Of a stretch of DNA of 64,000 nt, positions 1-13,385 are shown piece after piece. The first letter of the stretch is position 1. The number at the start of each line of letters is the position of its first letter. Origin of the DNA: Psoroptes ovis (lineage: Eukaryota > Arthropoda > Arachnida > Sarcoptiformes > Psoroptidae); NCBI GenBank assembly GCA_002943765.1, contig PQWQ01000009.1, positions 1-64,000 of the forward strand, read 5' to 3'. Under the pieces are notes generated by a model. It was not told the DNA's origin, did no database searches, and was given only the letters and a program-made list of their open reading frames with translations. The position numbers and the translations under genes were made by a program.

Positions 1-3000
1 TTTTTATCATTTGATTCATTAAAATTATTTCAAAGAAAAAAATTCAACCGAAGAGTGAAGAAAAATTTCTGGTTGCTTAGGTTATAATTCTTTTTATTCA
101 ATATTATGCATTCATTCATGTATTGAAGGATATTGAATTAAAAAATAAATAAATTCAATGGTTCCATATAATGAATTCCTTTGTGAGTTATTATCATTTT
201 TTGATTGAATCTTTTTTCCAAGAATAAATAAGAATATTACAAAATAAGAAAATGTTGAACATGAAAAAAAATTGCATTCGATCATAATCGCAAGTTTACC
301 TATGAAAAACAAGATATAACCTTTCGATATGTAATGCAATGAAAACAACATTCAATCGACATGAAAAGAAACGATAACCGAATAATGGTCGAGAGATATT
401 AATTTTTTTTCGATCGAAAACATCAATAATGAAGGACAATAGTAATGTAAAGTTTTTTCGATACTTTGCTCGATCAATAATGATTGATGATCAATGTTTC
501 TGACATATAAATACATTGATTAGAAATCGAAATTAATAATCGAATAAAATCGATCAAATTCATCTAGAATTCATTGCATCGACCATTCATAACTAGAAAT
601 AATGAATCAAATTTTTTTTCCAGCTCGAAAATCTTAATAAATAAATTCTAAGAGAATGAAAGTGCCATCATCAAAATCAAGATATCATTCATTATTACAA
701 TATTTTCATTTTAAATTGATAGAATGTTTTTGAAATATTTCGATTATCATCATGATTTATATTGATTGGTACAATATTCAGATAGAAAATTTTTCGTATT
801 TATCCATGAATAAATAGAGAAAAATATTATGTGAATACCTTGCCAAATTCGCAGAAAATTCTTTGGAAAAAAATAGATAGATCAATAATGATGACAAATT
901 CATGTATGTGTGCGTGCATGTGAGTGATAGGCAATTTTTTTTTTTTTTTTTTTTTTTGGTTCAAATCACACTTAGAGACTATTTCCTTTATTTGCAGGTG
1001 GTCTCTATTTTTTTTAATTTATTCTATTTTTGGGAACTATGCATACCTTGTGATATATGATGATTATATTAATATTAATAATGATGTAATAAATCAATAT
1101 TGCATTATCAACAAAAAAAATGGACACAGGACAACCAAATAATGAATGACACAAGAAAAATATAGTATAAAAAATAAATGACAATGAAATTTGTTACAAT
1201 TTATTATATTCGTTAATGTAGTGGCTGTTGGCGGTGATGTTTATTCAAGCACAATTATTAAATGTTATAAATTCATATTACTGTCATTATTATTATAAAA
1301 ATTTCAAATAAATGAAAAAAAAATATAAATATTCATATGATATTGACAATTTTTCACAATGATAATATTGAATGCATTATTATATGGCTGGCCTATTTAT
1401 TCATGAAAGTTATTTGTTTCAACTTCAAAAAAAGGTTGAAAATTCTTGATACATTTCGAATTAGGTTTTTTCAGAAAATTTTTTCAAAATTTTTTTGAGT
1501 AAAAATTCAAATTTGAATTTTTTTTTTTCAAATTATAACTTGAAAATTTCGTTTGAAAATAATGATGAAATTAAACAATAATAATATCAGACACAGACAA
1601 GATAATCAAAAACAAAAATTTAATCGAAAATAGGGAAAATTCGAAGAAACAAAAAAAATCACATTAAGAAAATCAAAATCATGAGGAAATAATGAAAAAT
1701 TTTCAATATAAAAATCGATGAAAATGATTCAAAATGATGAAATTATGTTCGAAACACCAACGCATACACATATATTTGTTGAATTATTGAAGACCACATA
1801 TTGATAATAAATAGATGATGATCATTATGATTTCGATAACGGTGATGATGAATGAATGGAATCAAAAAAACACTTCGAATCTAAACAATTCATATCTGCA
1901 CACATACAAACACACACTTATATTGATATATATGATGTGGCCGTCATTTTTCAGTTGAATTTTGAATTCAGAATCGAAATTCAGAATTTTTCACTGTCAG
2001 AAAAAATTTAATTTTAGCGCATATTTCAAAAATTAACAGAGTTACAGTGTTCTATTCTGCTCATTCTCTTCAATTTCAGAGTGCTGTTTATAAGCAAAGA
2101 ATTCATATGTTTGTATTTGAATTTCTTTGACTGTGAAAAATTTGAATTTTCGATGCGTTTTTGCGCAACTGTGACATATTCGCCACACAAAAAAATGGTG
2201 TCTGAATTTCGCAAGAATTGAACAAAACAACAATGACAGACGACGACAGTAATAGATGAAAGAATCGATAATGATATTCATTAATTGTAACCAAAATATC
2301 AGCAGATCGATGATCATAATTATAACAATTATAAAAATTTCCATTTAAATTCATTTATGATCATTTTAATTATAATCATTATTTATTTATGTAAATAATC
2401 ATCAATCATAATTTCCTGTTTTTCTCATTGTTTAAGAAATCGATCACGATTAAGAAATATAATTTGAAGATCAAATTGCGTTGAGCTGTGACACCCAAGA
2501 TGAATTAAAGATAATTATGGACCTACCATAACAAATAAGATCTAGGATTCAATTCAATTTAATGTATGTGTCAAAGCCACAATGACAATAATATTTATGA
2601 ATTATCTAAGATAAAGCTCAGATAAAATTTAATATTCAGCAGAAAATTCAAGATATGAAACAAATAAATTTAAATTAAAAAAGGAATGCTATTTTTTATT
2701 GTAATTTAATATTCTTTGCAAATATCAATGTTTAATGCAATGAATATATAAAATCATGATTTTAGATGATTATGTTTTCTTCGAATACAATTCTTATCAT
2801 GAATAAATAATGACTGAATTGAATTGAATTGTCGGAAAAAAATATAGCGCATAATTCAACGTTAAATTTGAATAGCCTATTATTGGTGGCAGATTATCAT
2901 TGAAAATATGAAATTTCAAACCGAAAAAATTTTTTTCCCCATTTTTTTAATGAAAAAAAATTTCATTTTCAAATCATTTTCTATCAATATTGCAAATAAT

Positions 3001-5298
3001 ATAGAAATTTTATTGGAGGGAAAAATCAATCAAATTTTATTTCGCTTTATATCTTATAACAAAATCATTAATTCTGTTGAACTTTTCCACATATCAGTTC
3101 GATACAAATTCATTTATTTATTTTCCCCTTCAATATGTTTATGTAATATTACCATTAATCGGTTCATTGATTTTCCCTTATTTTTCATTTCATCTCTATA
3201 TTTGGTAAATGGACAATTAATTTTTATCGATTTTTTTTCTTCATCATTAATGAATCATTGGATCAATGGATTGATGAGCGTAATATATCAGACAACGAAT
3301 GATATTGGGTAAAAAATAAAAATAGATATAATAATTATCTTACTATCGATTCGATAGAGACAGACAAACATACACAGTAAGTCAAAATATCGATCATTAG
3401 GCTGATTTACTGAATTTTGACGTTTTTTACAAATTCAAAGATTCAATTAGAATTAGATTGATTCTGATCGTACATTGATAATATATCAATCTTTTTCGAT
3501 TGAATGTGAATGACAGATTTTCTTTTCGAATTTTTATCGAAATTTTTTTAATATTGATTCAAATAGTCAGTTTTGAATTTCGATTGTAGGTGAATTAGGT
3601 ATGATATTAAAGAAAAAAATTGAAATAAAAGGCAGATTGCATTTGATATTGATCTTTTTTATTATTTGAAGTCAATTTGAGTGAATGAAATTCACTTATA
3701 CTTCAAATATTAACAGATCATTGAACTAAAAAGGTTATTTTGAAAATGAAAAAAAAATATTAGGAAATATTCGTATCCTCAAACATCTTAATAACAAATT
3801 TTCAATAAAATACTTCGATAGAAATGAAACAATAATATTTACAAATAAAAATCGGATATAAGATTTTAATTCTTGAATTTGTTTTTCTCGAATATTTATT
3901 TTTCGATTTAAATTTTATAAATTAAATCTATGATTCATTTCAAGCATTTTTTGTTCCTGTCTAATTCTGAATTTCTCGCTTCAAAATTCAATCAAAATTA
4001 AATAAAATTAAAATTAAATGATTAAAAAAGAAAAGCTTGTCATTGACTTAATAACACTAAGAATGAAGCCATCTAATGCATGCTGCCAGATTTTGTTGTT
4101 TATAAAACAGAAAATAAAAAATACAGACAAGAAATCACATCTTTTTTCATTTTAAAAAATTTTCATTCAAAAGTTCAACATTGAAAAAGGTTAAAATAAA
4201 CCATTTCATTATACAAAAGTTTACTTACCCTTGTTAGTCGTTGTTTATTCATTTATTTATTCATTTTTTTCATTTCTGGTCATTAATTATTTTTAATTAC
4301 ATTGATTGTAATTGAAAAATGAAGAAATACACACACACACGCACACACACAAATATATAAAGTAAATCATGGAAAATAAAGAAAATTCTTACATAAATAA
4401 ATAAATGAAATAACTTGGGTTTTTTTTTTCATTTTCATTTAATCAAATGTTGCATATATGAAATATGAGATATTTATGCTGTGCCATGCACACACACACA
4501 AATGTATTTAGTTGAATGAAGATGAAGAAATAAAAAAATGATAAAATTAAAACGAAAAATAATAATAAAATACCATGTGTTTACGAATAATTTAATATGA
4601 AATTTTTTTTTGATTTTTCGCCGCATGGTTTTTTGTAGGGCGCGAAAAAAAAACTTGAACTTGGATAAATTTGATTTTCCATTTTCTTTTGGTGAAATGC
4701 TAAAAGTTATATTAATTCATGTTATGAATGTGACTGTAATATCATTTTTTCAAACATACACAAAGTAATTTGACATCAATTTTATTTTATTTTATTTTTT
4801 TGATTAAAAAATGATCAGAGTTATCATATTTGCATTTTCATTTTCAATTATTATTATTATTATTTTATCAGAACTTTTATTCAAAATCATCGCGGAATAT
4901 TTTTACATAGGAAAATTCTACATCAGAATTTTACGTATTTGCAATTCATCTTTCATTTCATTTTCCATTACGTAATTATTTGAAATTATTTATCATTATT
5001 CTTGTACTTGTTTCATGCTCTCATATTTCGTAGACATTTTTTTCAATTTTTTTTTTTTTTTTTTTTTTTTTTGTTCAAAATAGTCACAAGTAGTCGTAGC
5101 AAGTAATTGTTTTGATTTCATATGTACAAAAATTTTCGAAACGAATGAATGAATATACATTGAATTATTCGTGATAAACATATTCAAATTCATGTTTTGA
5201 AATATGTGAAAAATACAATATGACAAGAAAAATATAGAAATGAAAAAAATGAAATGAAATTCAATGAAAATGAAATCATTGTTTCAATTTCCAAATAT
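1..5298. other. Gene-empty AT-rich intergenic DNA
   Basis: No open frame here shows a recognisable domain, splice-consistent exon structure or biased composition; the longest frames are low-complexity K/N/F/I-rich translations. It holds long T tracts (about 934-957 and 5049-5072), a CA-type microsatellite (4329-4350) and scattered AT-rich simple sequence. Distal regulatory DNA cannot be excluded. Confidence 0.6.
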
Positions 5299-5374
5299 TA
5301 GGTTGTCCCATAAGTTCTTACTGTTTTTTGAATAAAAAAAATTGAAAAAACGGCAAGAACTTATGGAATAACTT
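5299..5374. mobile_element. Mariner-like terminal-repeat hairpin (MITE relic)
   Basis: A short inverted repeat. The left arm starts TTAGGTTGTCCCATAAGTTC and the right arm, read on the other strand, is AAGTTATTCCATAAGTTCTT; both continue into a T-run, with an A/T-rich centre of a few bases. The AGGTTG-CCATAAGT signature is typical of Tc1/mariner terminal repeats. There is no room for a transposase, so this is an internally deleted miniature copy or two abutting ends. The adjacent TA may be the target duplication, but AT-rich flanks make that unprovable here. Confidence 0.6.
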
Positions 5375-5844
5375 TTTTTTGTTTTTGATAATTGTATTAT
5401 ATTTCATCAACAATATATTTTTCTTCATGAAAATGATGACAAAAATCATTGTAGAATTTAATTCAATTAAATACCAACTGATAATTTGATTTCCGATGAA
5501 TGAATGTGGCGAAAAAAAAAACAAAACAAAAATTCATTGTTTATTATGATTAATAAGGATGATTAACGAATGCCATGCAATGCCTACGACATTCATTTGC
5601 ATTCACAATCATCATAAAGTTTTAATGATTTGAAATTAATTTTGATTATTTTTCATTGTAGACAAAATCAGATTCATTATCCATAAAATTTATTATATTA
5701 TAAAAAATATTCATTGATTGTTTAGCATATTTTGGAAATGAGATTATCAGGAAATCAATTATTGGAAGAATATAATGTCAAAATATCATTTATGATTCAT
5801 ATGTTATGTTTCAAACTAATACAAATTGTTTGTCATTTCATTAC
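5375..5844. other. Intergenic, nothing recognised
   Basis: AT-rich DNA between the mariner-like hairpin and the 3' end of the first secreted-protein gene. It probably contains that gene's 3' untranslated region and poly(A) site. Confidence 0.5.
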
Positions 5845-6721
5845 TTATTGATTGTCGAATTGATTCCAAATATCCAGCAATGGCAATATGAATGATTTGA
5901 CTGATTTTGTTTTGGGATCTTTAGCTGGCGGTTTGCCTAATTGTTCACAACGATCAGTTGTTTCACTATAATCTGTGCACGATAAATTGACAATATCATC
6001 GAATATTTGACGCACAAAATTGATGAATATTTCGGCCGATTCGGAGCAATTTGGAACTTTTTCATATTCAATTTCGAAACATTTTATCATTTCGAAATAT
6101 TCACTGTGTAAAGAAAATTTGTATCAATGTTTATTTAAAAATGCGAAAATTTAAAAATTCAAATTAAATCCGGAAATATAACATACCAACATGCATGCGG
6201 GATTTGTTTCGAAACAGCCGCACGAGAAATGCCTTGTAATTGTTCAATAAATTTATTCATACATTTCAATGTATGATTTGTTGCTCGATTTGTGCATGCT
6301 TGGGCTTTGAAAAAATTGATCACCTTCTTATTTGGTTGTTTTGGACAATATGTTTTATGAGCACGTTGAATTGAATAAAAAATGACGGCAGAAAATTCTT
6401 TAGCCGATCCGACCGAGCATCGATTCTTATAATTATTGATTTTATCATATAATTGACGACTTTCACTTTGGTGAAATAAATCATTTTTATATTGGATATG
6501 ATTCTGAATAAAATCTAAACTTACATGCAAAATGGTTTACTTTCTTGATAGCTTTCAGGCCAAATACGATAACCGATTGTCATCAATTTAGCCATATCTT
6601 GATCATAAGCATCAAGTACAGATTGTGAACATTTAGTCGCTGATGATGGTGGTGGTTTAACGGCAGCAGCATTAATCAATTGTATTATTGATAATAAAAT
6701 AATTGATGTGGAATATTTCAT
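5845..6721 (-). CDS. Secreted 12-cysteine protein, paralogue A
   Basis: Three exons on the minus strand: 6721-6525, 6465-6187 and 6103-5845 (stop). All junctions are GT-AG and both introns are phase 2; the sum is 735 nt, or 244 aa. The N terminus (MKYSTSIILLSIIQLINAAA) is a signal peptide. The mature chain has 12 cysteines, including a vicinal Cys-Cys formed across the exon 2/3 junction. Exon 2 and exon 3 each start with a similar block (aromatic/acidic stretch, then Cys-Ser..Ala.-Glu..Phe), suggesting an internal repeat. The downstream neighbour at 7849-8865 has the same architecture and cysteine order, so the two are tandem duplicates. I do not recognise the family. Secretion and disulphide bonding are inferred; a salivary, gut or cuticular role is only a guess. 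A TATAAAAA on the minus strand near 6947-6954 could be the core promoter. Confidence 0.8.
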
Positions 6722-7848
6722 ATTTTTTTACGAATTCAAATACGAATGAAAAAAAAATCAAATAAAAAAATGATAAATGTACAAATGAAATGAGATGAAA
6801 ATTTCAAAATGAAAAATTTTAAAATGAAAATTCTGTGACTATCTGGCAATAACAAACAATAGCAACAATAATATTATTGAATTTCAATTTTATGATAAAT
6901 TGAAAATTGAAAATTGAAATTTTTTTTTATTTGAAAATTCAATCGATTTTTATACCAATAAAAAAAATAAATGTCCAAACATTTGGTGTTTTTTTCTGGT
7001 TTTAAGAAAAAATATCTTATCATAATGTTCAAATAATATGCTTGAAAAAAATATGATAAATATCTTCGAAATCAGATTATTGTCATGTCATTGTCCATGC
7101 ACTCATATTTATCGCAGTAAATGGACAAGATAAAATGGCCTACTATAATGATAAATATATTCATGACAAAAAAAAATATATGAAAAATTTTATCAAATAT
7201 TCAAGTGTAAAAAAATCAAATGAAAATTCAATTTTAGTGCAAATGGAAGAGCAATATAAAAAAGAACTGTCATCAGTATTATCATATCGTGTAAGTTTCA
7301 AATATATATTTTTAAGGTTATTATCAGCAGTGTTATTTGACCATTATTTCAACAACGATCCACTGAAATATTTAGGGAATTCCAAAATTTTCCTTGGTAA
7401 AGTTCAAAATCAAAAGTCAAAGGAAGTATTTTATTATATATGGTGATAAAATAAAATTAATTTTGACCATCATTGCGTTGTTTGGTATTTTTTTAATTTT
7501 AAATAATTTATTCAATAAAACTTTAATCCTTTTCTCTGTTTAGAATATCATTTAATCGTATTGTCAAAATTCATTAATAATGTAAAAATATACGTATTGT
7601 CTTTTGAAAATTTCGAATTGATATTTTTTTCGAGGCAAAAAAACAAATAATGAGATAAGAATAAAATATATAGTTTTAATGTTTGTTTGTTCAATCATGA
7701 TTTTTATCATTTTTTGAAGTAAAAATTTTCCATTTTTATCATTAATGTTTGATTATGTGCTCCTATGATGATAATGCCATTATGTTGAGAAAGAAAAAAA
7801 AATGAAATATTGACCTATGAGTTTTTTTTTCAAAAATTTTGATTAGAA
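6722..7848. other. Intergenic between the two secreted-protein paralogues
   Basis: Contains the promoter side of paralogue A and the 3' flank of paralogue B. A plus-strand frame at 7135-7446 is low-complexity and unsupported (see rejected items). Nothing else is recognised. Confidence 0.5.
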
Positions 7849-8865
7849 TTATCCTTTTGTGTTTGGTGCAGCTTGATCCCAAATTTCGATCAATGGTACG
7901 AATACTGATTTAGGTCTTTTGATCAATTTTTTATCAGGTTTGGTTAATTTCGGTAATTGTTGACATTTATCACTGTGTTCAGTATAATCACCGCATGCGA
8001 CATTTATTATATCATCAAATATTGTGCGTACAAATTCTTGAAATTGTTCTGAGCTTTTTCCACATTTATCGCTGGAATGGAATGCATCATCAGTGCATCT
8101 CAAAAAATCATAATATTCACTACAGAGGACAAAGAAAGAGTGATAAAAAGAAATTCAATCAATAAATTACAAGATCGACATTTTTATTATTATTATAATT
8201 ATTCAATATTTTCTAGCTTACCAACATGTGTATGGAATTTTTTCCTTAATCGTTGATAGTTTTACTGTCGATAATAATAAATCAATATAATTTTCAAGAC
8301 AAATACCAGTTTGATTGGCAAGAAGATTTGAACATGAATACATTTTGAATAATTTTGCATGTCGACGCTTATTAGCAGCTGTTTTACGACAAAGTTGTTT
8401 AGTGACACGACGCAAGGAAAATAATATTATCGATGCAAACTCTTTTGATGGACCATGTGAACATGCAGTTTTATATTCATCTAAATGTTGATTTAAACGT
8501 TTTGTTTCACTTTAGGTAAAAAAAATTGAATTATGATTACAATCAAAATCTGTTATAAGATTTTGGGATGAATTTGACACTTACGCACAATAAGAATCAT
8601 GCTCTTCTTCATTTTCTGGCCAATGACGTCCATTCGGTCCAAGACTCATCAATTTAGCTACATTACTATCGAATTTGTTTTTGTAATTATCGGTACATTT
8701 TCCATTTGGATTTTTATCTTTATTCTTATTTTTTGCACATTCTATCAATATGTATGGATTTAGACAAATATTGATTAAAATCAAAGTGACAATAAGATTA
8801 ATAGAGAGTCGATTGCAAATATATGATTTCGCTGAATCAAAAGATGTCATTTTTTCCTCTATCAT
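7849..8865 (-). CDS. Secreted 12-cysteine protein, paralogue B
   Basis: Three exons on the minus strand: 8865-8585, 8509-8222 and 8119-7849 (stop). GT-AG junctions, both introns phase 2, sum 840 nt, or 279 aa. The N terminus is longer than in paralogue A; residues of about 22-42 form the hydrophobic signal or anchor (SINLIVTLILINICLNPYIL). An internal Met at codon 6 could be the start instead. The rest follows paralogue A: the same 12-cysteine order, the same Cys-Cys at the exon 2/3 junction, the same C-terminal pattern of Phe-Asp-Asp-Ile, then two Cys, then a Lys/Pro-rich stretch and an Ile-Trp-Asp/Asn-Gln tail. Exon 2 is a symmetric 288-nt exon (279 nt in A). Sequence divergence is substantial, so the duplication is not recent. 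Function unknown. Confidence 0.8.
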
Positions 8866-11800
8866 TAACTGGATGATTTTAAAAAATTATTGAAAATTTA
8901 AGTTGACTTGATTGATCATGAATTTTTAAACAAACCAACAGAAATAGATTTATACAATAAAAAAAAGATTTCATTTGATTGAAAATGAAAAATTGAAACT
9001 ATGATAATTTTTTTTTAATCAAAAAAATTTCAAAAATTTTTTTTTTGAATTTTAATCAAGTTTATTTCGTATGTGTTCATGTATTTGCCAACCTTGTATC
9101 TTTTTCATATGACGCCCATTATTTATTTATTTTAACACAAAAATTAATAATTAAAATCTGATAAGAGAAATGAATTGATTTTCCATTTGATTTCAAAATC
9201 AATTCGAAAGAGTCAAAAAAAATAATGGATTACGTATTAATTGAAATTTTTAGTTTTTTTTTTTGTTTTTATTACTAATTTTAATTCAAAATTACAAGCT
9301 TATAAAAATCTTTGTTTATATCTTTAAGTTATAGAAGAGAGAAAGAATAAACATGAGATAAATTAAGAAACAAAATCTACATGTGACAAAACATGATATA
9401 TATTTGAAAAAAGTTTAAGCTATTTCATCAGTGTTCCTTTACATTCAAAAATAATAAAGGCAACAATAATGAAATTTTGTTACATTTTTTTTTCGTTTCA
9501 ATTTTGATTGATTACACAATAATCATATTAATCATGGTTACATAAAACATGCATTTATAATTATTATCTTTTGTTTTATATTAAGATATTTGCTTATTGC
9601 GACAAAATTGTATTCGATTACATAAAAATGCATATTGTTTTGAATGATTGAACGATTTTTACTGATAATAAAATTATAAATATGTAAGATGAAAAACCAC
9701 ATGTAACCAGTTTTTGTTCATGGTAATTTTCGTAAAAAATTTTGTCATTTTGGTTACAATGTTGTTATTTTTGTATATGATGGTCAAATCGAATTTTATA
9801 ATTGAAAAATAAAACATTGGCATGAAAATCTCAATGAAAAAAATTATTTTCAGGAAATGATCTATTATACAATGAACCAAAACCCAAATGAACAAACCAT
9901 ATCCTGGTGTATAGACCATTTTCAATGGAAAATGTTTTGTTTTCATATTTTATTTCGTTGAGAAATATACATGAAATTTTTTTTATTTTGTTTCCAATTA
10001 GATTGTCAAAATAAAAGAAGAACAAAGAACTTCAAATGTTGTCCAAATACAATTTTTTGAAAATGTCTTTTCAATTCTATATTTTGACAAACAATGTTTG
10101 CAATACCTTTTGGGAATTTGAATGAATTTTTTATAAAATTTCCGACGGTCCAAAAAAAAATTGAAATTTTTTTCATTTCATTAAAAATATTCAATTTTTT
10201 TTAATAACAAAGAAGTTATTAAACATTTGGCATTGAAATTTTCAAATGGAAAACAAAAATACTAAAATTGAAATTGTAAATAGTGAAATCGGAATTGAAA
10301 TAAATAAATGAATAAGAATTTCACTTTCTAGCTTATTCTTTATATTTTGGAAAATTCAAAATGGTTTCTAAGAAATATTTATAGAAATTAATGAAATTGA
10401 ATTAATTAATTATTATTTCATAAATTAATTATAACAGATTTTGAATGTGGAAATACAATCAAAGAAATTCTAGAGAAAAAAATTGAATGAAATGAATCAA
10501 AATGAAACTTTGATTACATGCTTGTGATAACGATTCCCACTGTGTATGTTTGCGAGTTTAGAAGTGAATTTTGACATGTTCGATGATTGAATTTAATTTA
10601 ATTTCGTTTTTTTTCAACTCAATTTCGAACATTTGTTTGTTTGTTAGTGACTTTTTGAAATGTATTGCAGCATATATTTATGAACATTTATACATCTTCT
10701 TCTCTGTTAATTTGAAAAGAGGAAAAAAAAGCACTCAAATTGCAATTTTTTAAAAATTATTTCATCACTATAATCAATTATTATCGATTGAATTTGAATA
10801 TTGTTGAATTTAAAAAAAAATCAAAATCAAAAATCTGTGAAAAAATGAATGAAATAAACAAATTGACAGCAATACTTGAATTTTATTTTTGCCTAAAATT
10901 CATTCATCTATTCAAACATATATTTAATGTAAATGCTTTGTCAAAATAAAAATATAAATGATTCTTTTCAAAACGAATAATATTTCAATTTTTCAAATTG
11001 TTCAAGAATCAATATTTTGATTTTTGGAAAAAAAATTCTCGATACTTTGTAGTATACAAAAGTGGAAATCTATTAATCATTTCTTTGTTATTTTCAATGT
11101 CTTGACTGTGTTATTATTATAATCATTGTAAATATAATAAGAATTATGAATCAATATAAAAATTTTTACAAATCAATATATTCATTGAAATACAACGAAC
11201 ACCATTGTAGATATTCGTAGAATTAAAATGACAATAATTTTAATCATAATATTATTATTATTTTTAATTTGAACACAAAAAAATAAAAATAAAGATTATC
11301 AATCTATGAATTATGAAACACTGAATTAGATTGATTTTTATATATTAGTTTTTTCTTTTGACAGTCAAAATATTATTTTCTTTTATTATAATAATTTAAG
11401 CTCTGATAGTTATGAATGAATGAGAAAAAAATATGGAATATATTTGGCAAAAATAAATATGGAATCAAAATCATTCAATTGGATTTGGATTTAAATTGAA
11501 TTCAATGTAACTTATGGTTATTTTTTTTTATTATTTGTATAAATTTATCGTCATCATTGATGAACTCAAATAAACTGGAAAAAAAGATAAAATATGAAAT
11601 TGAAATCAATGTTTGACTTTATGAAAATGAATTATTATTATCAACATTAATAATAATCAATGATGATTAATTATTTTTTGTTTGTCTATTTGTATTTGAT
11701 TTGAACTATGAATTTGTGCATGCAGAAACAAAACGATGGAATAAGGTTGTTTTTCGTGGGGAGACCAAATTCAATGCTTAATAATATTCCGTTTATTTCT

Positions 11801-11923
11801 TTTTTGGTACAATTGTATTTGCTGATTATGATTATTATGACGAATAATAATATCGAATCATATTTTTGTTTGCATATGTTTATGGAAATGTCATGAACAA
11901 ATATGATGAAAATATACAAATAT
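8866..11923. other. Gene-empty AT-rich intergenic DNA
   Basis: Low-complexity A/T-rich DNA with many T tracts. Open frames here give only K/F/I/N-rich translations without domain signal. It includes the 5' flank of secreted paralogue B and ends at the left terminal inverted repeat of the DNA transposon. Confidence 0.6.
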
Positions 11924-12446
11924 AAAGGCTATCCTGCAATAAGATAGACTCATTTCGCCTTTATCGGAAAATCGGAAAAAAAATTATCGCATCATATTCT
12001 TGGTCGATAGAGATGAAAAAAAGTCCATTACGGTCATCTCAAATTCTTGACCCATCCGTTCCAAAAAGTGGGTCAAAAGTTAATTATCGCGATATCTCTT
12101 GCGTTTTAAGTCGCAAACTCTCAATTTTTTTAATAATTAAAGATTATTTAGTTGTCAATCAGTTGTGAAAATATCATTGCTTAAAAATACTTCTTAGATC
12201 CAGAATATTCATTTGAAGTTACCATTTTCATTATCGTTTGGGCTTTCCGTTGATGCAAAATGACGTGTACACGTCAAAACTGAATTTTCGCTAACTTGAA
12301 TTCCACAACGGTTTAAATAGTCTTTTAAAACAAAAATATTGAGATTTTTCTATGTTTATCAATTGATGACCATTTAAGTCCCAGCATTATCATTCAAAAC
12401 ATTTTGGGCAAACACCAGACAAAAAAAGAAAACTGAATAAAAACCA
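11924..12446 (+). repeat. Left terminal inverted repeat
   Basis: A 523-bp arm matching the reverse complement of 13386-13907. Its GC content is visibly higher than the flanks, with a palindromic core GACGTGTACACGTC. The inner edge falls at ...AATAAAAACCA, after which the two arms diverge. Confidence 0.85.
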
Positions 12447-12580
12447 TCATCTAACAACAATAACGTTTTATTTAAAAAAGAAAACTACAAAAAATATTTA
12501 CAAAATAATATCAACTAAAAATATTTACAAATAAAATGATATCAACGAAAAATATTTACAAAAAACATGTACAGGAATAA

Positions 12581-13385
12581 TCACTCATAGTCATCACTTT
12601 CATCATCATTTTCACGACAATCAAAAATGTTTGTCAAAGCCTCAGCTGGGAGGTATCTACGGTTATTGTCCTTGCCATAGCTCAGATGGTATATCAAAGC
12701 TGCAACATGAGAACACGAGCCAATGGTTCGGTTCCCGTTGGCACAAGTACAATAATGGCCTAGTATATCATCTATACGATCGCCATTTCGTAGATATTTG
12801 ACATATACTTTGTAGCTCTTTGAATTGATATGTCTCGATCGAAATGTGCATCGAATCAAGTCCATATCACCGACCAGTTTATCTAAAAGCAATTGATCTT
12901 TGCCAGACAACATTTCCCCCAGGTACGATCTCGCTTGTGACAATTGATACGACCCAGTGAAAAATATTCTAAGTTGATCTAGCGACAATTTCGGAAAATC
13001 ATCAAGATCTTTGCTTCCGATGTGGATGAATTTGTTTTTTTTATGATTAAGATTATCATCTAAAACAAATTGTCCAACATCGTTGATTGTCTTATTCATT
13101 TCTTTAAATTGTTGCACGACTGCACCAGAGTTATATTGGTCGCTTATGAGTCGCTTACTAAAGGTGTTAACCAGATAGCAAGCGATTCTGCAAAACAAAG
13201 ATGCTTTTGGCAACAATTGATTTGAAAACTGATGATGAAGAAGCTTATACTTCTGAGCGATTATTCCATGCACCGCTTCCACTACCCAACGAATCTTAGT
13301 AACGTAGCGTGAATTATTACATCCACCTGCTCTTAACTGATTACGATGGGGTTTGAATTCTGGTATCTTAACAAGATATCCAGAT
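12581..13385 (-). pseudogene. Truncated DDE transposase with C-terminal SWIM zinc finger
   Basis: The frame is open on the minus strand from the inner edge of the right repeat to the stop at 12581; the first ATG is at 13282 (233 aa). The upstream part has no ATG but reads as coding. Near 13278-13292 it carries the RWVVE block typical of the third catalytic acidic residue of DDE_Tnp_4-type transposases. It then shows the usual downstream segment (IAQKYKLL ... FCRIACYLVNTF) and, near 12700-12745, a Cys-x-Cys-x9-Cys-x-His SWIM motif (C-T-C...C-S-H). An acidic tail ends the protein. The domains holding the first two catalytic Asp residues are missing, so the product cannot be an active transposase. 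The coding sequence is joined directly to the inverted repeat, which marks the deletion junction. Confidence 0.7.

Noticed and set aside
2908..3312. 134-codon plus-strand frame
   Set aside because: Phe/Ile/Ser-rich translation typical of AT-rich non-coding DNA, no domain, no splice context.
7135..7446. Plus-strand 103-codon frame between the two secreted-protein genes
   Set aside because: Low-complexity K/Y/N/S-rich start, no domain, and a splice-donor-like GTAAGT inside; I could not build a convincing two-exon gene.
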